From: Candidatus Poribacteria bacterium
Lineage (GTDB): Bacteria > Poribacteria > WGA-4E > PCPOR2b
Reading direction: 5' to 3'
NCBI GenBank assembly: GCA_022822785.1
Contig: JAJEAL010000134.1
Location: 170,600-234,599 of the forward strand
Length of the DNA stretch: 64,000 nt
A model generated the notes under the pieces. That model was not told where the DNA came from and searched no databases. It saw nothing but the letters and a program-made list of their open reading frames with translations. Of this stretch, positions 17,402 through 26,193 are shown piece by piece. How positions within the stretch are numbered: the stretch's first letter is position 1; the number at the start of each line of letters is the position of its first letter. Made by a program: the position numbers and the translations under genes.

Positions 17402-17755
17402 CTATTCCTTCCGCTGCAAACCGTCATGCAGTTGCTCAAGCCGCTTGTGCAACTGGTTTTGCATTTTTGCGAGGTGTAACGCGTAGAGACTGAAGATTAG
17501 CCAGATGATAAAATAGGCAGAAACGAGGAATTTCAGTCGCCTTTTCTGTCGAGCCTCCAACTTTTCTGCCGCTTTTTCAGCCACGAGCTGTTCGACCTCT
17601 ACTTCATCGACCTGTGCGTTTGTTTCGGCGATAGCATCGCTGACGGCGGTGGACACCTCATCTTGTGTGATGGCCACCGGAATCTGGCTAAGCAAAAATA
17701 ACCCAAAAAAGAGCGCGAAAGCGATGAGAACCGTTATCCATAAACCTTTGTGCAT
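17402..17755 (-). CDS. ccmD: CcmD-like small membrane protein
   Basis: Start at 17755, preceded by CCCAGGAGAAATTCA. This 117-residue protein has an N-terminal TM segment (LWITVLIAFALFFGLFLL), an acidic linker, and a second TM segment near the C-terminus (FLVSAYFIIWLIFSLYALHL) followed by a basic tail. The second segment and tail are the CcmD signature. CcmD helps release haem-loaded CcmE from CcmC and CcmAB. It directly follows ccmC. It is longer than usual because of the first segment, which is odd. Confidence 0.65.
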   Translation of the reverse strand: MHKGLWITVLIAFALFFGLFLLSQIPVAITQDEVSTAVSDAIAETNAQVDEVEVEQLVAEKAAEKLEARQKRRLKFLVSAYFIIWLIFSLYALHLAKMQNQLHKRLEQLHDGLQRKE

Positions 17756-17786
17756 TGAATTTCTCCTGGGATGGGATGTCTCTATT

Positions 17787-18455
17787 CTACAACTCACCCA
17801 TCTGTTGATGTTGAAGCGTTTCTAACTCTAACTTCATCTGTTCACCGTGATACCGTAACATCAGCAAGAATAGGTAGAGAAGGGTTAGTGCAAGCCATGA
17901 GATTAGCCACGCCGTTTGCATAGTCGGAGGCAGGTTCATCTTGGTGGACGTGTCGGGGTGCAAGCCGCCCTGCCATAGTTCGACCGAAAAGTAAACGATG
18001 GGCACATTCAGGAAGCCGAGGATTCCCAAGACTGCGGAATAAACCCGTTTTTTGTCTTCCGCGAGGGTTGACCTGAGAATAAGGTAACCGATATATATCA
18101 GCCACATTATAAGTGCGCTTGTCAATCTCGGTTCCCAGTTCCACCACGTGTTCCATGCAAATCTTGCCCAGATGGGTCCTGTGGTGAACACGACTATCCC
18201 AAAAACGATTCCGATTTCCGTGGAAACATACGCTATGGTATCGTACTTGTCCGTCCGTTTGATTAGATAGAGAATGCTAGAGATGAAGGTCACGCCGAAA
18301 GCGAGGAATAAAGTGAACGCTGAAGAAATATGGAAATAAAAAATCTTCTGTACTTCTAGCATCGTCATTTCAATCTCGGCGAAGCTAAAAACGCAATAGA
18401 TAGCCACGAATAGGAAGATGGCTGAAAGCAGCCCGACTAGTTGAGTGCGTGTCAT
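17787..18455 (-). CDS. ccmC: Haem handling protein CcmC
   Basis: Integral membrane protein of 222 residues with six likely TM segments and the WWD-type motif (NTWWNWEPRLTSALIMW, about 97-113) that presents haem at the outer membrane face. The flanking His residues expected of CcmC (near FHISSAF and in the loop before MQTAW) fit haem ligation only in part. It transfers haem to CcmE, whose gene lies upstream in the same cluster. GAAAGGAGAAAA precedes the ATG, and a CCCGATAGGATCGGG palindrome sits immediately upstream of that. Confidence 0.9.
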   Translation of the reverse strand: MTRTQLVGLLSAIFLFVAIYCVFSFAEIEMTMLEVQKIFYFHISSAFTLFLAFGVTFISSILYLIKRTDKYDTIAYVSTEIGIVFGIVVFTTGPIWARFAWNTWWNWEPRLTSALIMWLIYIGYLILRSTLAEDKKRVYSAVLGILGFLNVPIVYFSVELWQGGLHPDTSTKMNLPPTMQTAWLISWLALTLLYLFLLMLRYHGEQMKLELETLQHQQMGEL

Positions 18456-18499
18456 TTTTCTCCTTTCTTCCCGATAGGATCGGGATTTTGTAGGGGAGC

Positions 18500-19216
18500 T
18501 TATCCCTCAACAACAAACTCGAAGAGGAGATATGAGCTTGCTAGGAATACAAGGCTGTAGACAACCAAAACTGAAATCCAAAAGTTCCCTCCAAGTCCAC
18601 CGGTTGTCAGCAGAGAGACGGTGCATTTTGCGCCCGCCATAATCACCGGAAAGGTCAACGGCAGTAAGATGACAGAGAGTAGACTTTCCTTTCCGTGCGT
18701 ATGGGTAGAAATACCCGATACGATGACGCCCACCGCACAGAAACCGAGCGTTCCAATCGCGAGCACACCGATGAGTTTAAGCAGGAGCCAAGGGAGTTGG
18801 TCTTGTAATGCGACAGGTAAAACAGCGAGCACATCCAAGAATTGAAGGGTGATTGGTGTGACAATAATCTCCAGCAATATGAGAAAAACGAAGATACTGG
18901 CAACCTTTGAGAGGTAAAAGTAACTCGCATCTATCCCTGTCAATCTCAGTCCATGCAGTGCGCCATTGGCGCGTTCAATATCGAAGGACCTATTCAGGGT
19001 GATGACCCCCGCGAACAGGAAGGTCGCCCACAATACGCTGGCAGCCAATTTCCCGCGTTCCTCCATCTGTTCGGGGAATATTGGTCCGAACGCGAAGCAG
19101 AAGATTAACACGACTAACACGCTGAACACGATGACTAAAGCTAGAGTGTCCTTTGTGCGAAATTGGAGTGCGAGATCCTTGCGAATTAACCAACCGATTT
19201 GGCGGAATACTTCCAT
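18500..19216 (-). CDS. ccmB: Haem exporter permease subunit CcmB
   Basis: Protein of 238 residues with six hydrophobic segments, matching CcmB: LIRKDLALQFRTKDTLALVI at the N-terminus and GKESLLSVILLPLTFPVIMAG late. It forms an ABC complex with CcmA, encoded just upstream, which powers release of holo-CcmE from CcmC. The ribosome site is weak (GGGTATAATTTAATC), which suggests coupling to ccmA. Confidence 0.9.
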   Translation of the reverse strand: MEVFRQIGWLIRKDLALQFRTKDTLALVIVFSVLVVLIFCFAFGPIFPEQMEERGKLAASVLWATFLFAGVITLNRSFDIERANGALHGLRLTGIDASYFYLSKVASIFVFLILLEIIVTPITLQFLDVLAVLPVALQDQLPWLLLKLIGVLAIGTLGFCAVGVIVSGISTHTHGKESLLSVILLPLTFPVIMAGAKCTVSLLTTGGLGGNFWISVLVVYSLVFLASSYLLFEFVVEG

Positions 19217-19239
19217 TGATTAAATTATACCCTACCTAT

Positions 19240-19947
19240 CTATCCTTTCAACCTCGCCTCATACTCACGCGACAACGCTTCCAATCCGATATCTTCCTTC
19301 TCGGCGACCGTTTCAATTTGACCGTTCAACAGAAAGTGGAAGCGAGAACCGGCGCGGTAGCCCAATTCCGTATCGTGTGTCGTGAGGATAATCCCTTTGC
19401 CGCGATCACGTTCCTGATCGATGCGTTTCAACACAAGTTGCTTCGCAGCGAGGTCGAGTCCTGAAAACGGTTCGTCGAAGAGTAGCACCGTCGGATCATG
19501 GATTAGTGCCTTGGCAATCATGAATCGCTGGATCATGCCGCGTGAGAAGATTTTGACAGGGTCGTGTGCATAGGGGGTCAGTTGGACCTCGTCGAGTAAA
19601 TCCGCGATGCGTTGCTCCAACCTATCAAGTTTGTAAAGCTGTCCGAAAAATTGTAAGTTCTCATAGGGGCTAAATTCAAGATAAGCGTGCGGTTCGTGGA
19701 CAATCAACCCCAATGACGGGCGGACCCGTAATGTTTCTGCGAGGGCGTCAATCCCTCCAATTTGGAGCGTGCCGGCTGTCGGTTTAATCAGTGTTGAGAG
19801 GATTTGAATTAGTGTCGTTTTGCCAGCCCCGTTAGGTCCAAAAATCGTAACGACTTCACCGGGCTGGAGGTCAAGGTCGAGCCCGTTCAACACGGTTCGG
19901 TGACCGAAGCGTTTCGTGATTTGCGAGGCGTGGAGGAGCATCATCAT
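19240..19947 (-). CDS. ccmA: Haem exporter ATP-binding subunit CcmA
   Basis: ABC ATPase of 235 residues. Walker A GPNGAGKTTL, a signature-like region (KIFSRGMIQRFMIAKAL, unusual in reading SRGMIQR), Walker B VLLFDEPFSGLD and the switch His in LTTHD. Three ATGs in a row at the start leave the exact N-terminus open. Position between a membrane-anchored helper gene and ccmB supports the CcmA assignment. It hydrolyses ATP in the CcmABCD haem-delivery complex. Confidence 0.9.
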   Translation of the reverse strand: MMMLLHASQITKRFGHRTVLNGLDLDLQPGEVVTIFGPNGAGKTTLIQILSTLIKPTAGTLQIGGIDALAETLRVRPSLGLIVHEPHAYLEFSPYENLQFFGQLYKLDRLEQRIADLLDEVQLTPYAHDPVKIFSRGMIQRFMIAKALIHDPTVLLFDEPFSGLDLAAKQLVLKRIDQERDRGKGIILTTHDTELGYRAGSRFHFLLNGQIETVAEKEDIGLEALSREYEARLKG

Positions 19948-19986
19948 TAGAAAGTTGCGGCTAGGAGGTTTGAATACAGTTCCTCT

Positions 19987-21285
19987 TTAAGATTCACGAT
20001 TCATGCGCGCCAAGACAGCAGCAAGTCGATCCGCTTGTTCTTTCCGTAACCGCTGATAAACCCGATCGGAGATTTCGCGCTTTTCGTGCAATTCCTCCAA
20101 ACGCGTGATTATCTCAAGCCGGGCAACCCGTGTCCGCTCAAGGTCGGCGACATCCAACTTACCGAGCCAGCTTGCATCAGGTGCTGTTGGCGGCTGCTGG
20201 GGGTCATCAGGCGTTTTCGGTCTAGGGGTTCGGATCTTGAAAATTGCCGCAACTAGAAAACCACCTGCAAGTGCTGCCGAGATTGCGATTAGGGCAATCA
20301 TCTTTGGGTCAGATGGTTTGCTAGCGGTTTCACCTGCGCTGCTTGCAGCGGAAGTGACTTTGAAGCGTAGATCTGCACTTTGCCCCATTGACAGCGGTTG
20401 CGCTGGTTCCGTCGCATAAATAGTATATACGAGACCGTGAATCTGCTCCCGCCGACCTGCGCCTAGAATGCTTGATTGTGGTACGAAGGGCATTCCGTCT
20501 GAGATGAACACATAGAGTTGAGCGGTATCAAACGTCAATTTTCGGGACAGGACTAAATCTGAATCGACGGTGTGCATCAAGTAGGAATATCCGACCTGAT
20601 GTGTTCCCGGCGGTAACGGTTGGTTGGCAATTAGCTGGTTTGCCGCAACTGCGAGTTCTTGCTTGGCGCTCTGATCAATCTGAACGTTCTCGTAGCCGTT
20701 TGGCAGATTGAAATACACTCCCACCGATTGATTGGCTATTGACGTTTGAAAGGTCGATTCACCGGTATTTTCGACTTGAATGAGCTCTAGCACAGAAACC
20801 GCACCGTCAGGCGCATGGTCGGCTGGCGGAGGACCGATGATAACCGTATGTTGCCGAATTTTTACCTGTGATGGATCATCTGTAAATGCTGCAATCTCGA
20901 TATTGACCGTGAGATTAGGCAGCCACTCCGACAGAACAATATCCCGTTCGATATATTCCTCTCCTTCATAAGTGGTTGAAACCGTATAGTGCACGTCGAA
21001 AGTTGTTGAGAGGTTGTCGAAGGTATAAGTCCCCGTGTCATCTGTCACCGTCTCACGGCGTTGAGCATTTTCACCTGGCCGGTGGATTTGTAAAACCACT
21101 AGCTGTTGAGGCAGTGATGCATTTTGCTTCTTATCTATAACCTGTCCCTTGATTTTGCCGATGTTACTTTGTCCAATGGCGACAGGGAGACAAATTGAAG
21201 CCGTGAATATAAGGAATGAAACGTAAAACGTGAAATATAAAAAATACTTGTTTTCTGGCTGTGCGGCGTTACAGTTATCGCGCAT
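19987..21285 (-). CDS. Membrane-anchored carboxypeptidase-regulatory-like protein in the ccm cluster
   Basis: Protein of 432 residues not among the classical Ccm set. Its signal peptide includes YFLYFTFYVSFLIFTA. A beta-sandwich of carboxypeptidase regulatory type follows (GQVIDKKQNASLPQQLVVLQ, TDDTGTYTFDNL, about 45-130), then a second extracytoplasmic domain, one TM helix (IALIAISAALAGGFLVAAIF, about 345) and a cytoplasmic coiled tail (LEELHEKREISDRVYQRLRK) like SHOCT-type tails. It sits between the CcmI-like gene and ccmA, so a helper role in cytochrome maturation is likely but unproven. The signal peptide is partly encoded by a GTGAAACGT-type dispersed repeat. Confidence 0.65.
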   Translation of the reverse strand: MRDNCNAAQPENKYFLYFTFYVSFLIFTASICLPVAIGQSNIGKIKGQVIDKKQNASLPQQLVVLQIHRPGENAQRRETVTDDTGTYTFDNLSTTFDVHYTVSTTYEGEEYIERDIVLSEWLPNLTVNIEIAAFTDDPSQVKIRQHTVIIGPPPADHAPDGAVSVLELIQVENTGESTFQTSIANQSVGVYFNLPNGYENVQIDQSAKQELAVAANQLIANQPLPPGTHQVGYSYLMHTVDSDLVLSRKLTFDTAQLYVFISDGMPFVPQSSILGAGRREQIHGLVYTIYATEPAQPLSMGQSADLRFKVTSAASSAGETASKPSDPKMIALIAISAALAGGFLVAAIFKIRTPRPKTPDDPQQPPTAPDASWLGKLDVADLERTRVARLEIITRLEELHEKREISDRVYQRLRKEQADRLAAVLARMNRES

Positions 21286-21293
21286 ATTTTATC

Positions 21294-21632
21294 CTAACCT
21301 CGTGACCCCTTCTCTTGTTTATATCTTTCGATTTCTTCTTCCACAGACGCCATGCCAGCTGTTTCAATCTGGGTTAATACTGCTGCTGTCTCTTGTAACA
21401 GCTGCTCCCTTAAAGCCTGATAATCTCCTTGGGATAGCTTACCTGTTTCGTAGTCTTCTTCCAAATCTATGAGTGCGGAATAGCTACGTTCACGCTCAAG
21501 ATACAACGTTTGCATTCGGGTTTCAACCGCATCCATTTCTGGAGACGGGTGCGGCTTCGACCATAGCGGCAAACCCAGATAGACCAGAAGGGGAAGTCCA
21601 AGTAGTAAAATCCATAGGAATACAAAAAACAT
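21294..21632 (-). CDS. CcmI-like short membrane protein
   Basis: Protein of 112 residues. One N-terminal TM segment (FVFLWILLLGLPLLVYLGL) is followed by a helical, charged domain (LYLERERSYSALIDLEEDYETGKLSQGDYQALREQL) as in the N-terminal part of CcmI/CycH proteins. The TPR domain that binds apocytochrome in full CcmI is absent. TACTAGGAG precedes the ATG. It lies between ccmH and the carboxypeptidase-regulatory-like gene, 9 bases from the latter. Confidence 0.65.
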   Translation of the reverse strand: MFFVFLWILLLGLPLLVYLGLPLWSKPHPSPEMDAVETRMQTLYLERERSYSALIDLEEDYETGKLSQGDYQALREQLLQETAAVLTQIETAGMASVEEEIERYKQEKGSRG

Positions 21633-21655
21633 AAGCGAAACTCCTAGTATTATAA

Positions 21656-22162
21656 CTATCTTTGCCGTTTATGGCGTTCAAGCTCGTCCTCTATTTGCTG
21701 GTATTGATCCGCCGATGCTGAATCCTGTGGTTCTGTTGTAACAGGTGATTTCGCCAATACTGCCTTCCGTTTTGACCTAAGCACAAGAAAGACGATAACA
21801 CCGAGCAGCACGATGATAACGGCAGGCATGGCGTAGGCGACGATATTAAATCCTTTGGCGGGCATAAGGGCTGAAAACTGGGTGCCGTGACTGGCAAGAT
21901 AATCGGCTTGAATCTGTTGAACCGTTTCTCCAGCGATGAGACGCGTGCGAAAGTCTGTTTCAATCCCTTGGGCAACACCACAGACGCACTGTTTAATTGT
22001 CTCTCGAACACAGCCGCAGTAACAGTATACGCTGGTCATCAATTGATCCAAATTTGATTCAAGCGATGGATTGGTGGTGGGCGTTTGCTCTTGAGCAGCC
22101 GCAACTGCTATAAAGAAACTGAAACATATTAAGATAATGAGGACAATATAACAATTTTTCAT
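21656..22162 (-). CDS. ccmH: CcmH/CycL/NrfF-family protein with Cys-rich motif
   Basis: Start at 22162, after AAAGGGGAGGTATGAA and one base past the ccmF stop, so translation is probably coupled. A signal segment (YIVLIILICFSFFIAVAAA) leads to a Cys-rich region VYCYCGCVRETIKQCVCGVA (about 50-70), where classical CcmH has a single LRCxxC. ETDFRTRLIAGETVQQIQAD matches the CcmH three-helix fold, and one C-terminal TM helix follows. CcmH reduces the apocytochrome CxxCH thiols and works with CcmF. The five-Cys arrangement resembles forms seen outside Proteobacteria. Confidence 0.8.
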   Translation of the reverse strand: MKNCYIVLIILICFSFFIAVAAAQEQTPTTNPSLESNLDQLMTSVYCYCGCVRETIKQCVCGVAQGIETDFRTRLIAGETVQQIQADYLASHGTQFSALMPAKGFNIVAYAMPAVIIVLLGVIVFLVLRSKRKAVLAKSPVTTEPQDSASADQYQQIEDELERHKRQR

Positions 22163-22163
22163 T

Positions 22164-24176
22164 TCATACCTCCCCTTTGACAGGCTTCTCACAGATTGCG
22201 ACCAGTCCGCCAATCATCATGATGGCGACGCCAAACCAGACAACATTGACAAGCGGATTGTGATAAACTTGAACGGAGACGATTCCACCCGAATCCACAT
22301 GGGCGGGCACGTTTTGTGGCAGGGGACCTAATGCAATATAGAGGTCGTTTAAGCCGAGATGGCGTATAGACGATTCAATGGTATCTTGTTCGCCTTGACC
22401 GGCTTTATGATAAAATCCACGCGCTGGACGCATGGTCCCCATTGACTTTCCATCTTTTTCAACAGCGAAAACAACGCCGCCGAGCGAAAAATTGGGGTGT
22501 TCCTCCTGAAACGCATCTTGCATCGTGAGCGTGTAGTTATCAATCTCCATTGACTCCCCAAGCTGTAGCCCCTTCGATTCTAACAGGAAATAACCCTTAG
22601 ATCCCAGGATTCCAACGTATACGATTACGATACCGATATGGACAATGTAACCGCCGTATCGCCGTTTATTGCGTTGGATGAGTTGCCCGAGCCCATCAAA
22701 GAGTGAAGTTTCGCTTCGTTTGGCTCGTAGCTTCGATCCACGATAAAATTCATCGAAGATGGCGACAAGGACAAAAACGCTGGCGAACACACAGAGCGTG
22801 GAGTAGATTGGCGTGGTGTGCCCTTTCCACGCGAGGTATGCCCATGTAAGTATGCCACCGATTACCCCACACACAATCGGTTTGGCAAACATCCTTTTGA
22901 AGTTACTCGGCGTCAATTTTTTCCATGAGATAATTGGACCGGCTCCGGTGAGCAGTAGGAGCAGCAGACCGGGGATGATGACTACCTGATTGAAAAACTC
23001 CTCTGGGACCGCTGCTTTTTCTCCGGTGACCTGTTCTGTGATGATGGGCCACAGCGTTCCCCAAAGGATAATCAGTGTTAGCCCCACAAGCATCCAGTTG
23101 TTTAGGAGGAAAGCACTTTCGCGAGAGAGGAGAGATTCGAGGCGATTGGGGCTTTTTAGGTCGTTCCAACGATAAGCGAGAAGTCCAAGGACACCAAGTG
23201 TGGAGAGGCAGATGAACCCTAGGAAATATCCCCCGATGTCGGATTGTGCAAATGCGTGAACGGAGGTGATTATCCCGCTGCGGGTGATGAAAGTGCCCAA
23301 GAGCGTGAACTCAAACGCAAGCGTAATCAGGATGAGGTTCCAGAGCTTGAGCATGTTCCGCTTCTCTTGAATCATCACCGAGTGGAGATAAGCTGTGCCG
23401 AGCAGCCACGGCATGAAAGAGGCGTTTTCAACGGGATCCCATGCCCAATAGCCGCCCCATCCGAGTTCACGATATGCCCAATTTCCGCCGAGGGTAATGC
23501 CAACCGTCAACACCAGCCAAGATGCCATCATCCAGCGCCGGGATCTATTAATCCATTCGCTTCCAATCTTTCCAGCAGCAAGTGCACCGACAGCGAAAGC
23601 GAACGGCACGGTTAGACTGACGAAGCCAACATACAGTGCTGGGGGATGAAAAACCATGCTCGGTGTTTGGAGCAGCGGATTCATGCCTGCACCGTCCCGA
23701 GCCACTGCACCATTTGGCAAGCGGTCAAGTGGATTATAGACGCCTTCGACTAATCCCGTTACAAGGATGATAAAGAAGAGTTGTACAATTGCCATGGGGA
23801 TGAGCGCATAATCTGCCAGGTGATCCGTTGCCCGTCGGTTTGTCCATACGACTAAGGCGCCAAAAAGGGTCACGAGCCAAAGCCAAAACAGGAGAGAGCC
23901 GGACATCCGTCCCCACAACGCAGTGACTTTGTACATTAAGGGTTGATCATAGCTAGAAACCTCGACGACATACCGCATCGAGAAATCGTTTGTCACAAAA
24001 CCGTAGATTAGGGCGCCCGTTGCAAGCGTTATTAAAGCGAAGGTCGCAAGGATCCCTTTTCTGCCACTGATGACGGCGTTGTAGTTGCTATGGTGCACCC
24101 CCATCCAGAGCATCATCAGTGCCCACAGACAGGAGAACACTGAAAGCCATATTGCTGCCTGTCCTAATTCTGCCAT
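22164..24176 (-). CDS. ccmF: Cytochrome c haem lyase subunit CcmF
   Basis: The start at 24176 (after CGAAGGAGAGACAGATGTT) gives 670 residues, the usual CcmF size, with about 15 membrane segments. The WWD-type motif reads GWGGYWAWDPVENASFMPWL. Typical neighbours include SGSLLFWLWL, THPPALY-like VFHPPALYVGF and LGTFITRSGI. CcmF accepts haem from CcmE and attaches it to apocytochromes with CcmH, encoded immediately downstream. Confidence 0.95.
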   Translation of the reverse strand: MAELGQAAIWLSVFSCLWALMMLWMGVHHSNYNAVISGRKGILATFALITLATGALIYGFVTNDFSMRYVVEVSSYDQPLMYKVTALWGRMSGSLLFWLWLVTLFGALVVWTNRRATDHLADYALIPMAIVQLFFIILVTGLVEGVYNPLDRLPNGAVARDGAGMNPLLQTPSMVFHPPALYVGFVSLTVPFAFAVGALAAGKIGSEWINRSRRWMMASWLVLTVGITLGGNWAYRELGWGGYWAWDPVENASFMPWLLGTAYLHSVMIQEKRNMLKLWNLILITLAFEFTLLGTFITRSGIITSVHAFAQSDIGGYFLGFICLSTLGVLGLLAYRWNDLKSPNRLESLLSRESAFLLNNWMLVGLTLIILWGTLWPIITEQVTGEKAAVPEEFFNQVVIIPGLLLLLLTGAGPIISWKKLTPSNFKRMFAKPIVCGVIGGILTWAYLAWKGHTTPIYSTLCVFASVFVLVAIFDEFYRGSKLRAKRSETSLFDGLGQLIQRNKRRYGGYIVHIGIVIVYVGILGSKGYFLLESKGLQLGESMEIDNYTLTMQDAFQEEHPNFSLGGVVFAVEKDGKSMGTMRPARGFYHKAGQGEQDTIESSIRHLGLNDLYIALGPLPQNVPAHVDSGGIVSVQVYHNPLVNVVWFGVAIMMIGGLVAICEKPVKGEV

Positions 24177-24201
24177 AACATCTGTCTCTCCTTCGAGGGG
24201 C

Positions 24202-24648
24202 TCAATAATCGCTTGTATCGGCTCCACCGGTTTGTGCTGTCATTCCGTCAGCTGCTTCATATTTCGATGCACATTTCGTTTGAAGTTTGGTCGCGACGAT
24301 TAGATTTTCGGAGGCGTTATATTTGCCTTGGACAAAAACGTTTCCACCGTCCTTGAAGTTGTCGGGTCTGAGTTTATTCGCATAGATTACATTAACCTTT
24401 GCTTTTCCATCACGATCTCGAACCGCAAAAGCGAGCTTAAACGCTGTTGGATCCCATTGGGTGGTCCCTTCCGCAATCAACCCATCCACTTGGATGCTTC
24501 TATTGTGAACTTCTTGTGCGTGTGCAACGAGCGCGTCGGGCGTGAAGTGTCTCATGCTCGTTTGTTGTACCCCTGCGACAACGAGGAATGTCATCGCAGC
24601 CGCTAAAATGAAGCTCGCGATGATAATTTTGACTCTTCTTCGATTCAT
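24202..24648 (-). CDS. ccmE: Haem chaperone CcmE, cysteine (CxxxY) type
   Basis: Protein of 148 residues: an N-terminal anchor (VKIIIASFILAAAMTFLVV) and the OB-fold of CcmE (VDGLIAEGTT, VNVIYANKLRPDNFKDG, VFVQGKY). Where most CcmE have the haem-binding His (HDENY), this one reads LQTKCASKYEA, i.e. the CxxxY variant known from archaea and some sulfate reducers. The gene overlaps the end of cobA-hemD by 4 bases (ATGA) and has its own AAAGGAG site. It carries haem from CcmC to CcmF. Confidence 0.9.
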   Translation of the reverse strand: MNRRRVKIIIASFILAAAMTFLVVAGVQQTSMRHFTPDALVAHAQEVHNRSIQVDGLIAEGTTQWDPTAFKLAFAVRDRDGKAKVNVIYANKLRPDNFKDGGNVFVQGKYNASENLIVATKLQTKCASKYEAADGMTAQTGGADTSDY

Positions 24649-26183
24649 GTTTGCTTCTCCTTTGATGTATAGAACTTGACAATTTCTTCCGCGAGCGATT
24701 CGACAGATGCCTTTTTCGCAACGATGTCTACCGTTAGTCCATGTGCTTTCACGGTTGCGGCGGTCGAGGGGCCAATGACCGCAATGTGGGTACTGGCGAG
24801 TAGAACGGGGGGTGGATGTGAGTTGAACATCTCAAGGAAGTTAGTAACAGTTGACGAGCTGGTAAATGTTACCATGTCAATGCGCCCGCTGTGTAGGTCC
24901 CCTTCGATTGTCTCACGTCCTTCCGCCCCGGCTTTCATCGTTTCGTAGAGTGGAATTGCCTCAACGATGGCGCCCCTATCTTGTAAACCGTTTGGTAAAT
25001 CATCAGCCGCAATCGAAGCGCGCGGTAGCAGAATCTTTTGTCCTTCCACCCCTTCTAATTCCGCTGCAAGGACCGCACCGCGATATTGCGACGGAACGTA
25101 ATCCGCGCGAATCCCAATCTGATCCAATGCCGCTACAGTTTTTTGTCCTACCGCACAAATACGAGCGTTACCCAACGACCGTGCATCTTTGCCCTTTTCT
25201 CGCAGGTAGCGATAGAAATAATCTACAGCGTTGACGCTAGTAAAAATAATCCATTTGTACGTTGCAAGCTGAGCGATTGCCCGATCCAATACGACGTTGT
25301 TGGGAATTGGCAGCGTTTCAATCGTCGGGAATTGGATGACTTCAGCGCCGTAAGATTCAAGGCATTCCGCGAAGTCGCTGGCTTGTGCCCGAGCGCGGGT
25401 GACGGTAATCCGCCGACCGAAGAGCGGTTTTCGATCAAACCAACGCAGCTGTTCGCGCAAGGCGTTGACATCGCCAATGACGATTGCCGCGGGATTGCGA
25501 AAATTAACAGCTGCTGCCCTTTGGGCGATATTCACGAGAGGCCCCTCAACAGTTTTTTGTTGTGGGGTTGTCCCCCAATGAACAAGGGCAGTCGGCGTAT
25601 CAGGTGGGCGTCCATGTTGAATCAGACGCGCTGCGATTTCCCGTAAGTGTCCGACCCCCATAAGAATAACTAGCGTATCCACGCCTGTGGCGAGCTGTTC
25701 CCAACGGATTGGTGAATTGGCTTTCAATGCCGCCGAATGCCCTGTGACAAACGCGATGGACGATGAATAGTGTCGATGCGTCAAGGGGATACCTGCATAC
25801 GCTGGTGCAGCGATTGCCGAGGTGATGCCAGGCACGACCTCAAAATCAATACCCGCTTCCACAAGTGTTAGCGCCTCTTCTCCGCCTCTCCCAAATATAA
25901 ACGGGTCCCCCCCTTTAAGTCGGACAACCGTTTTGCCTGTCCGCGCGTGCTGAATCATTAGGCGATCGATTTCCGCTTGACGTTGTTGCTGCTCGCCTAT
26001 CATTTTTCCGCCATAGATCTTTTTCGTATGGGGCGGGCAGTGTTCAAGGAGTTTGACGTTAATAAGCAGGTCATAGATTACGACATCCGCGCTTTGCAGA
26101 CACTCAATCCCTTTAAGCGTAATCAGTTTTGGATCGCCCGGTCCCGCTCCAACAAGATAGACTTTACCATTTATGACAGCCAT
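24645..26183 (-). CDS. cobA-hemD: Fused uroporphyrinogen-III methyltransferase / uroporphyrinogen-III synthase
   Basis: Two-domain protein of 512 residues. Residues about 1-245 are SUMT/Cob[37 protein letters not shown] and [19 protein letters not shown]. Residues about 255-510 are Hem[26 protein letters not shown] and [11 protein letters not shown]. It cyclises hydroxymethylbilane to uroporphyrinogen III and methylates it to precorrin-2, feeding sirohaem, B12 or an alternative haem route. The fusion is known in several phyla. hemC lies 11 bases upstream, and the 3' end overlaps ccmE. Confidence 0.95.
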   Translation of the reverse strand: MAVINGKVYLVGAGPGDPKLITLKGIECLQSADVVIYDLLINVKLLEHCPPHTKKIYGGKMIGEQQQRQAEIDRLMIQHARTGKTVVRLKGGDPFIFGRGGEEALTLVEAGIDFEVVPGITSAIAAPAYAGIPLTHRHYSSSIAFVTGHSAALKANSPIRWEQLATGVDTLVILMGVGHLREIAARLIQHGRPPDTPTALVHWGTTPQQKTVEGPLVNIAQRAAAVNFRNPAAIVIGDVNALREQLRWFDRKPLFGRRITVTRARAQASDFAECLESYGAEVIQFPTIETLPIPNNVVLDRAIAQLATYKWIIFTSVNAVDYFYRYLREKGKDARSLGNARICAVGQKTVAALDQIGIRADYVPSQYRGAVLAAELEGVEGQKILLPRASIAADDLPNGLQDRGAIVEAIPLYETMKAGAEGRETIEGDLHSGRIDMVTFTSSSTVTNFLEMFNSHPPPVLLASTHIAVIGPSTAATVKAHGLTVDIVAKKASVESLAEEIVKFYTSKEKQT

Positions 26184-26193
26184 TACTCACGCT

